Assembly: GCA_964626565.1 (NCBI GenBank)
Contig: CAZVFX010000138.1
Location: forward strand, 1-18,564
DNA from: CAZVFX01 sp964626565
GTDB taxonomy: Bacteria > Myxococcota_A > UBA9042 > CAIXZC01
Length of the DNA: 18,564 nt
Direction: 5' to 3'
This document shows, piece by piece, positions 1-5,805 of the stretch (position 1 is its first letter; the number at the start of each line of letters is the position of its first letter). Under the pieces are notes generated by a model. That model did not search any database. It was not told the origin of the DNA and saw only the letters and a program-made list of their open reading frames with translations. The position numbers and the translations under genes are program-made.

Positions 1-368
1 TCCGGCGTCAGGCGACCTGATTCAGATGGCCAACGTACGACAACGACATCTAGTATGTCATCGTCAGGAGCTTCCAGCAGGCACTGCAAGCGGGGAACCG
101 ACAGCTCGATGTTCTTTGAATCGACCAGGGAGGTATCGGGAGCAAAGAAGCGTCTTTCTGCCAGCAGGTTAGCGTCCAGCGAAACCAGGAAACAAGCGCT
201 CCGGTAGCTGTTCTCGAGGCACGGTTCGTGGGGCCTGAGCCCCAGGGTGAAGTCGAAGAGCAGACGCCGAACCTCGCAGTCCACCAAACGGCGGCCAGCG
301 CCGCCAGACTCCTCCAGGGCCGTGTCCAGGCCCCAAATCTCGTGCTCGAAACTAACCCGTCTGCTCAT
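1..368 (-). CDS. Hypothetical protein, N-terminal part only (runs off left edge)
   Basis: An open frame of 122 codons starts at an ATG at 366-368 (minus strand) and leaves the window without a stop. GAGG at 375-378 lies six bases upstream of the start, and a candidate promoter sits about 90 bases upstream. The visible protein begins MSRRVSFEHEIWGLD. It shows no signal peptide, membrane segment or motif that I recognise, and looks like a soluble cytoplasmic protein rich in Leu, Asp and Glu. It is divergent from the radical SAM operon. The long open frame, good ribosome binding site and ordinary amino acid composition support a real gene, but no function can be assigned. Confidence 0.6.
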   Translation of the reverse strand, partial: MSRRVSFEHEIWGLDTALEESGGAGRRLVDCEVRRLLFDFTLGLRPHEPCLENSYRSACFLVSLDANLLAERRFFAPDTSLVDSKNIELSVPRLQCLLEAPDDDILDVVVVRWPSESGRLTP

Positions 369-457
369 CACCCACCTCGCAAAAGGAAGCCGGCACAACA
401 CAACACCCTCATTGTGAAAGACCGGCAAACGCGACACCAACCACATGCGAAACAAAA

Positions 458-485
458 ATAGTACGCAACGCAAAACCGGAGTCAA
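458..485 (-). promoter_or_regulatory. Candidate sigma-70 promoter for the left-edge gene
   Basis: Read on the minus strand, TTGACT (480-485, 5 of 6 to consensus) is followed after 16 bases by TACTAT (458-463, 4 of 6). A start site near 450 would give a leader of roughly 80 bases before the ATG at 368. This is prediction by eye only. Confidence 0.4.
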
Positions 486-592
486 ACGCGGCCACAAAAA
501 AAACCGCGCAAGCCGTCCCCCTTTTCATTCGGACACTTTCTTGGAAACCCCTTATGGTTGACTTGAGGCACTGCTGATGATAGCCCCAGAAC

Positions 593-597
593 AGGAG
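593..597 (+). promoter_or_regulatory. Ribosome binding site that decides the radical SAM start
   Basis: AGGAG lies 8 bases before the GTG at 606. An in-frame GTG at 597 overlaps this site and so cannot use it. Starting at 606 gives a protein beginning MKIAFVFAP, the usual first strand of a B12-binding domain. Confidence 0.6.
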
Positions 598-605
598 TGT
601 CTCAC

Positions 606-2018
606 GTGAAGATAGCATTCGTTTTTGCCCCATACCACCACAAACGTTTCGAAGAAAACCTCTTCGTTGTCGACGAGGATTTTGGCATCTTGCCGCCGAT
701 CAACCTGGCTTATGCGGCTGCCTTTGCAGAAAGGGCGGGACACGAAGTGATCCTTATCGATGCCAAGGCGGCCCGTCTCACCCTCGACGCAGTTCTTTCC
801 CAACTGCGGGAATTCGAGCCGGACATAATGGGATATTACCTCTCCACCTATATGTTCCACGAAACCCTTTCGTGGATAAAAGAGATCAAGAAAGCGATTC
901 CGGTGCCGGTTGTGGTGGGAGGAGTGAACTGCTCTCTTTACCCGGAAGAAACACTGTCTCACTCGGAAATCGACTACCTCGTCGCGGGCCACGCCGACGC
1001 GGCGCTGCCTGCGCTGTTGGATGCAGTGGTGAATGGGGAAAGCCCCGCGGGACTGCCCGGAGTCGGCTGTCGGGTTGACGGTACTGTTACCATCGGCGAA
1101 GTTGAACATGGGCCAGTGGATTTCGACAATTTCCCCTTTCCCGCCCGCCACCTGCTGGACAACTCCCTCTACTACTCGTTTGTCTCCCAGCGAAAGAATT
1201 TTACTGTGATGATGACCTCCCTAGGCTGTCCATACGACTGCAGCTTCTGCGCCATCGTGCCGGTACCCAGGGGGACGCGCAGCGTGGACAGCGTCATCGA
1301 CGAGATCGACGAAGTATACCACCGGCACCACGTCAGGGAGATCGACTTCTTCGACGCCAGTTTCGCCACCAGTCGCAGGCGCACGGTGGAGCTTCTGGAA
1401 CGAATCGCCCAGTTGAACCTGGACCTGGAATTTTCATGCCGGGCACGGATAGACAGCCTCGACCCCGAGCTGCTGCGTCTCATGAAGCGGGCCGGCTGCC
1501 GGGCCATCTACCTGGGACTCGAAAGCTCGAGCCAGCAGATTCTGGACGATGTGAGCAAATCCATCGACCCCGACCGCAGTCGCAAAGTTGTGACCCAGGT
1601 CAAGGAAGCCGGCATTCGGCCCCTTGGCTTTTTCATGCTGGGTAATCCCGGGGAAACGCTGTCCAGCGCACTCCACACGATCCTCTACTCTCTGTCCCTG
1701 GGCCTCGACTACGCACAGTTCTCCCGCACCATCGCGAAGCCCGGCAGCGGATTGCACAGACAGTTGGTGGACTTCACGGGGGAAGACTACTGGAGAGAAT
1801 ACGTGTTGGGCAACGCGCCGGAGCGGCGCCTGGAGTCCCCCTGGACCCAACTCTCCCAACTGCAGATTGATGGCCTGACAAAACTGGGCTACTATCTGTT
1901 CTATTACCGGCCCTGGTACATCGCCCGGGTGTTGACCAGGGTCCGCTCCCCGGAGGAGTTGGCCAGGTACATCCGCACCGGGGTCAGAATGCTGATGAAC
2001 ACTTTCAAGTTTGATTAG
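606..2018 (+). CDS. B12-binding-domain radical SAM protein
   Basis: The 470-residue protein has the two-domain plan of cobalamin-binding radical SAM enzymes (BchE-like clan). Residues 1 to about 145 form a Rossmann-like domain beginning MKIAFVFAP. The radical SAM barrel follows, with the iron-sulfur ligands C208-PYD-C212-SF-C215 (CxxxCxxC). Downstream the family signatures GLESSSQ and GFFMLGNPGET are present. I do not see the DxHxxG motif that marks base-off cobalamin binding, so cofactor use is uncertain. Family members catalyse methylation, ring formation or similar radical steps in lipid, cofactor, glycan or natural-product pathways; the substrate here is unknown. It is first in a three-gene set, its stop being 4 bases before the next ATG. 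The GTG start at 606 is chosen from ribosome binding site spacing. Confidence 0.93.
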   Translation: MKIAFVFAPYHHKRFEENLFVVDEDFGILPPINLAYAAAFAERAGHEVILIDAKAARLTLDAVLSQLREFEPDIMGYYLSTYMFHETLSWIKEIKKAIPVPVVVGGVNCSLYPEETLSHSEIDYLVAGHADAALPALLDAVVNGESPAGLPGVGCRVDGTVTIGEVEHGPVDFDNFPFPARHLLDNSLYYSFVSQRKNFTVMMTSLGCPYDCSFCAIVPVPRGTRSVDSVIDEIDEVYHRHHVREIDFFDASFATSRRRTVELLERIAQLNLDLEFSCRARIDSLDPELLRLMKRAGCRAIYLGLESSSQQILDDVSKSIDPDRSRKVVTQVKEAGIRPLGFFMLGNPGETLSSALHTILYSLSLGLDYAQFSRTIAKPGSGLHRQLVDFTGEDYWREYVLGNAPERRLESPWTQLSQLQIDGLTKLGYYLFYYRPWYIARVLTRVRSPEELARYIRTGVRMLMNTFKFD

Positions 2019-2022
2019 GCCT

Positions 2023-3915
2023 ATGCCCTTGTACCAAGGCTTGCTTCTTTTTGTATGCACCGCGATCGCGCTCTACGCCGGGATGGCCATGGCGGGACAA
2101 TGCTGGGGACTGGTGAGAGACCGCGTGAGCTACCGCTGGGTAGCGGCCGCGCTCGCCGTCGCCTTGCTTGGCGCGGATGTGGCCAACGGCTTCGCCGCGG
2201 ACAAAGGATTCACAGCGGGCATGTACGCGCTGTCGTTGGCGTTGACCGTCATTTGCCTGGGTCTTCTGTTCCGCCCGGACAGCCTCAGCCGGCTTGCGCC
2301 GCTTCTCTCAAAGCTGCGCCTGGCCCTCACGCGGGCGGCAGAAAGTGTGGCCCCGAAGCGGCCCCGCCCGCTGCACGCTACAGGCGTCGCCACCTTCCTG
2401 CTGGTGGCCGCCGGCGCCGGTCTGGCCGGACTCCGGGTCTTTGCCGGGACCCCGTTTCCCGCAGGCGACTCTTTGGTGCAAATAACCGCGATTGTGGACG
2501 AAATGCGCAGCCAGCCCCTCGCCGGCTTGCTCGCGGGGACTGCGCCCTGGCCTCAGGACGGGTTCGGGCTGTTCAACCTGGGCGTAATGATGCTGTGCCC
2601 TTCCGACGCGCACCTGCCCCTCTTCCTTACCGGGCGTCTACTGTCCCTGGCCTGCATGATCGCGGTTGCGGGCGTGGTGTATTTCGCGGCCTTCCGAAGA
2701 TTCGGCACGCTGGCGGCCACCCTGGGCGCCGGCTTCCTCCTTTTCATTCATCACTTCCACCTCTATCGCCTCATCGAGGACTTCCTGTTCATCCTGCTGC
2801 TCCTGGGCAACATCTGGCTAATGAGCCGGGTGCTGGACCGCAAGCGGGCCTGGTGGCTGGCCGGGCTGACCGCCGGCTTGTGCCTGTACACCAAAGGCAG
2901 CGGGGTGCTGCTGATGCCGGCTTTCGCCATCCTGGCCGCACGCCGGCACGGCCGGTCGGTACTGTGGAGCAGGTATTTTGCGGGATTCGTCGGTTGCTTC
3001 GCCCTGTTTCTGTTGCCCACGCTGCTGCAGCTCCATCTTCACGGCACCAAAGAGCAAGGTCTGTCCCTCTTCCATCTGCTGTACTTCAAACCCGCCGCGT
3101 TCGACTACGGCTACCTGGTCAAACGGGCCGCACTGGAAGCCAGCCGGCCGGGACTGCTGGACGCGCTGGCAAACCGGTTCTCCCTGCAAACAGTGGGCGA
3201 ACTGACGTGCGGAATCGTGTACGCGTTCAACGGCGGTCTGTTCGAACTCAAACCGGCAATCATTGCCGCCGGCGTGGTCGTGTCTTCTTTTGCACTGGTA
3301 CCGGGCCTGGCCGGAGAGCGGGACATACCGTTGCGAAACACGGCCATCATCACCATACTCGTGTTTCTCCCCTTCTTCGGCATCGCAAGCTGGAAAGCGG
3401 GGGAGGCGGGCAACTTCATCCTGGTGTTCAGCCCGCTCTTGTTTATTTACCTGTTTCGAAATCTGTTTGTCGCCTTGCGATTCAACCACACTGCGGCCCG
3501 CTGGCGAATGGTGGTGCTCGCATGTCTTGTGCCCGCGGTATTCGCACTGGGCTGGTCCGTGCCCTGGGCCAAGGTGCAGGCGCTCACCGCAAGCGATGCA
3601 CTGCCGCTCAGCCCGGGTGAGGAGCGGCTGGTAGAGTGGCTGGAAAAAGAGGTGAAGCCCGACAGTCTCTGGTTTGTGTCGTCCGACGCCTACCAGTTCA
3701 ACCCCTCCTATTTTGTGCCCGGCATGAAACTGGAGTTCCACGATGTTGCAACTAATATGGAGTGGATGAAGTACCGGTGCAAAACCTACCAGTCGTGCTA
3801 CGCCATATTCCATGAGCAGGGAGGAGAGGGGCTGGGGTTGAAGCCGATGTTCACCGACGCTGCGAAAGGAGGCTATTCGGTGTTCCTCGTGTGGGAGGCG
3901 CCATGTGCGGAATAG
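2023..3915 (+). CDS. Multi-spanning membrane protein, probable GT-C-type glycosyltransferase
   Basis: The 630-residue protein begins MPLYQGLLLFVC. It has many hydrophobic segments, then a soluble C-terminal part of about 100 residues (from about 525, after LPLSPGEE). The first large loop after the early helices carries an acidic motif (PFPAGDS, D149) near VDEM. Further on, YTKGSGVLLMPAFAIL resembles the TKxSGLLLLP stretch common in PMT/ArnT-like GT-C enzymes, which move a sugar from a polyprenyl-phosphate carrier on the outer face of the membrane. That assignment rests on overall plan, so it is moderate. A TTG at 2011 would add four residues and overlap the preceding gene; the ATG at 2023 is preferred although its ribosome binding site is weak, which fits translational coupling. 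It overlaps the asparagine synthetase start by 13 bases. Confidence 0.85.
   Translation: MPLYQGLLLFVCTAIALYAGMAMAGQCWGLVRDRVSYRWVAAALAVALLGADVANGFAADKGFTAGMYALSLALTVICLGLLFRPDSLSRLAPLLSKLRLALTRAAESVAPKRPRPLHATGVATFLLVAAGAGLAGLRVFAGTPFPAGDSLVQITAIVDEMRSQPLAGLLAGTAPWPQDGFGLFNLGVMMLCPSDAHLPLFLTGRLLSLACMIAVAGVVYFAAFRRFGTLAATLGAGFLLFIHHFHLYRLIEDFLFILLLLGNIWLMSRVLDRKRAWWLAGLTAGLCLYTKGSGVLLMPAFAILAARRHGRSVLWSRYFAGFVGCFALFLLPTLLQLHLHGTKEQGLSLFHLLYFKPAAFDYGYLVKRAALEASRPGLLDALANRFSLQTVGELTCGIVYAFNGGLFELKPAIIAAGVVVSSFALVPGLAGERDIPLRNTAIITILVFLPFFGIASWKAGEAGNFILVFSPLLFIYLFRNLFVALRFNHTAARWRMVVLACLVPAVFALGWSVPWAKVQALTASDALPLSPGEERLVEWLEKEVKPDSLWFVSSDAYQFNPSYFVPGMKLEFHDVATNMEWMKYRCKTYQSCYAIFHEQGGEGLGLKPMFTDAAKGGYSVFLVWEAPCAE
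3893..3898 (+). promoter_or_regulatory. Ribosome binding site inside the upstream gene, for the asparagine synthetase
   Basis: GGGAGG lies four bases before the ATG at 3903 and within the last codons of the membrane protein gene. It supports the ATG that places Cys at residue 2, rather than the in-frame GTG at 3891. Confidence 0.6.
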
Positions 3916-5795
3916 CCGGTTTTTTCACACCGACGCCCCGCAGAGGTTTTGGAGGGGAGTTGCAGAAGATGGCCGCAGTTCTCACCCATCGAGGGCCCGA
4001 CTCCGCGGGCGTCCGTATTGAAAGCGGATGTGGGCTGGCCGCGGCTCGCCTCAAAGTCATCGACCTCACCGACGCGGGCAGGCAGCCCATGCCCAACGAA
4101 GACGAATCGGTGTGGCTGGCCTATAACGGCGAAGTGTACAATTTTCACGACCTCAAACTGCGGTTCGGGTTGCACCACGATCACCAGTTTCGCTCCCGCA
4201 CAGACACCGAAGTGCTGGTGCATCTGTACGAAGAGTTGGGACTCGAATTCCTCGAGCACCTCAACGGCATGTACGCCCTGGCGCTGTGGGATAAGAAACG
4301 GCGCACGCTGCACCTGGCTCGGGACCCGTTCGGCATCAAGCCGTTGTTCTACACTTTCCAGGGCAGCACTCTCTACTTCGCGTCCGAGCTCCAGGCTCTT
4401 CTTGAGGTGGATGGAATCTCGCTCGCACCGGATGGGGACGCGTTGCGCGCGTATCTCGGGCTCGGCTACATTCCGGGAACCCTTACTCCTTTCCAGGGGA
4501 TCAGGGAGTTGGAGCCCGGAACCGTGCTCACCGTATCGGCCGATTCAGGCGAAAAGGTATTCCACAGGTTCCACAACTTCGACTCTGCTGTGGATGAAAC
4601 CATGAGCGAGGCTGACGCCATCGAGCGCTGCCGCAGTCTGCTGCACTCCGCAGTGGAGCGACAGCTTGTGGCCGAAGTTCCGGTGGGGGTGATGCTGTCG
4701 GGCGGAGTCGACTCCAGCTCCGTGGGCGCGCTGGCGGCCCGCACCCGGGGAGATGGCGGCTTCCATACCTTCTCCCTGGCCTTCAATGACGCCAGCCACG
4801 ACGAATCCGGTTACGCCCGGCTCATGGCCCGACGCCTGGGCGCCGATCACCACGAAGTGAGGGTTACTCCCGACCATGTGCACAGCGCGCTGGGCGCGTG
4901 CGTGCGACACATGGGCGAGCCCATGGCTGACAGCGCACCTCTACCCCTCTACCTGCTGGCCGAAGCAGCAAAGGAGCATGTCACGGTGCTCCTCTCCGGA
5001 GAAGGGGGCGACGAGCTGTTCGGGGGGTATACCACATACTCCGCATATGAGGTCCGCAAGCTATATCGACGGCTGCCGCAGCCGGTGAGGAGTGCGATTA
5101 GGGCGATAGTTGGCAAACTGCCGGTTTCCCACCGCCGGTTGAGTTTCCAGTTCCTCGCACAGAGGTTCGTCGCCGGCGCAGAGCTGGGGGTACCGGAATC
5201 ACATTTTCACTGGCGCAGGCTTCTGAGTCCCGACCAGGCTCGTAGCGTGCTGGCCGACCCGACTTCGATGGACACGAGTACCGCGCCGGAGTTGTTGTTC
5301 CCGGCCTTCTTCAAAAGCAGCTCTGCACCGAACGAGTTGGGCCGCTTGATGGAGATCGACCGCCGCTACCACCTCGGCGATAAACTGCTCCCCCAGACCG
5401 ACCGCATGACCATGGCCCACTCCCTGGAAGGCCGGGTGCCCTTTTGCGACCTGGAGCTGGCCCGCTTCCTCTCCTCGGTGCCGACCTCAATCAAGCTCAA
5501 ACGCGGACGCAAGAAACACCTTCTAAAGGAGGCCGTGTCCGATCTCCTGCCGGCAAGGATTTTGTCGAAGAAGAAGTTGGGCTTGCAGTTGCCCGTTTCA
5601 TCGTGGCTCAACGGACCGCTGAAAGGCTGGGCCGAACAGATCATCATGTCCGACCGCATCGGCGCAGGCGGCCTACTATCGCCGGCGAGCATCCGGTCTC
5701 TTTGGGCAGAACACCAAGCGAAAAAGGCCGATCACGGCTACGCGCTGTGGGGGCTGATTAATTACGCGCTGTGGCACGAAACGTTCATCCCGTAA
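3903..5795 (+). CDS. asnB: Asparagine synthase (glutamine-hydrolysing)
   Basis: The 630-residue protein has both AsnB domains at normal length. The N-terminal glutaminase begins MCGIAGFF; Cys2 must be exposed after Met removal, which fixes the start at 3903. Further glutaminase signatures are HRGPDSAG (about 29-36), RLKVID (49), YNGEVYNF (74) and the SRTDTEV stretch (D101). The ATP-pyrophosphatase domain carries the P-loop SGGVDSS at 266-272, then LLSGEGGDELFGGY and DRMTMAHSLEGRVPF. The enzyme transfers glutamine-derived ammonia to an acylated carboxylate, classically aspartate. In glycan or exosortase-associated loci, relatives of this length are thought to amidate other substrates. Its position behind a radical SAM gene and a GT-C-like gene suggests such a special role, but nothing in the sequence excludes ordinary asparagine synthesis. 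Confidence 0.95.
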   Translation: MCGIAGFFTPTPRRGFGGELQKMAAVLTHRGPDSAGVRIESGCGLAAARLKVIDLTDAGRQPMPNEDESVWLAYNGEVYNFHDLKLRFGLHHDHQFRSRTDTEVLVHLYEELGLEFLEHLNGMYALALWDKKRRTLHLARDPFGIKPLFYTFQGSTLYFASELQALLEVDGISLAPDGDALRAYLGLGYIPGTLTPFQGIRELEPGTVLTVSADSGEKVFHRFHNFDSAVDETMSEADAIERCRSLLHSAVERQLVAEVPVGVMLSGGVDSSSVGALAARTRGDGGFHTFSLAFNDASHDESGYARLMARRLGADHHEVRVTPDHVHSALGACVRHMGEPMADSAPLPLYLLAEAAKEHVTVLLSGEGGDELFGGYTTYSAYEVRKLYRRLPQPVRSAIRAIVGKLPVSHRRLSFQFLAQRFVAGAELGVPESHFHWRRLLSPDQARSVLADPTSMDTSTAPELLFPAFFKSSSAPNELGRLMEIDRRYHLGDKLLPQTDRMTMAHSLEGRVPFCDLELARFLSSVPTSIKLKRGRKKHLLKEAVSDLLPARILSKKKLGLQLPVSSWLNGPLKGWAEQIIMSDRIGAGGLLSPASIRSLWAEHQAKKADHGYALWGLINYALWHETFIP

Positions 5796-5805
5796 TCGTG
5801 GTGGT

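Noticed and set aside
228..461. 77-codon plus-strand frame near the left edge
   Set aside because: It lies opposite the better-supported minus-strand partial gene, is Gln/Pro/His-rich and has no convincing ribosome binding site.
487..508. CGCGG/CCGCG stem with an A-rich interior as a terminator
   Set aside because: The A/T run is in the loop, not after the stem, and the stem has only five pairs.
558..586. TTGACT at 558-563 as the promoter of the radical SAM operon
   Set aside because: At 16-18 bases downstream there is only a poor -10 (TAGCCC), and the start would fall on the ribosome binding site.
2055..3620. Plus-strand frame of 521 codons inside the membrane protein gene
   Set aside because: It is Arg/Pro/Gly-rich with no hydrophobic segments, typical of an off-frame reading of a GC-rich gene.
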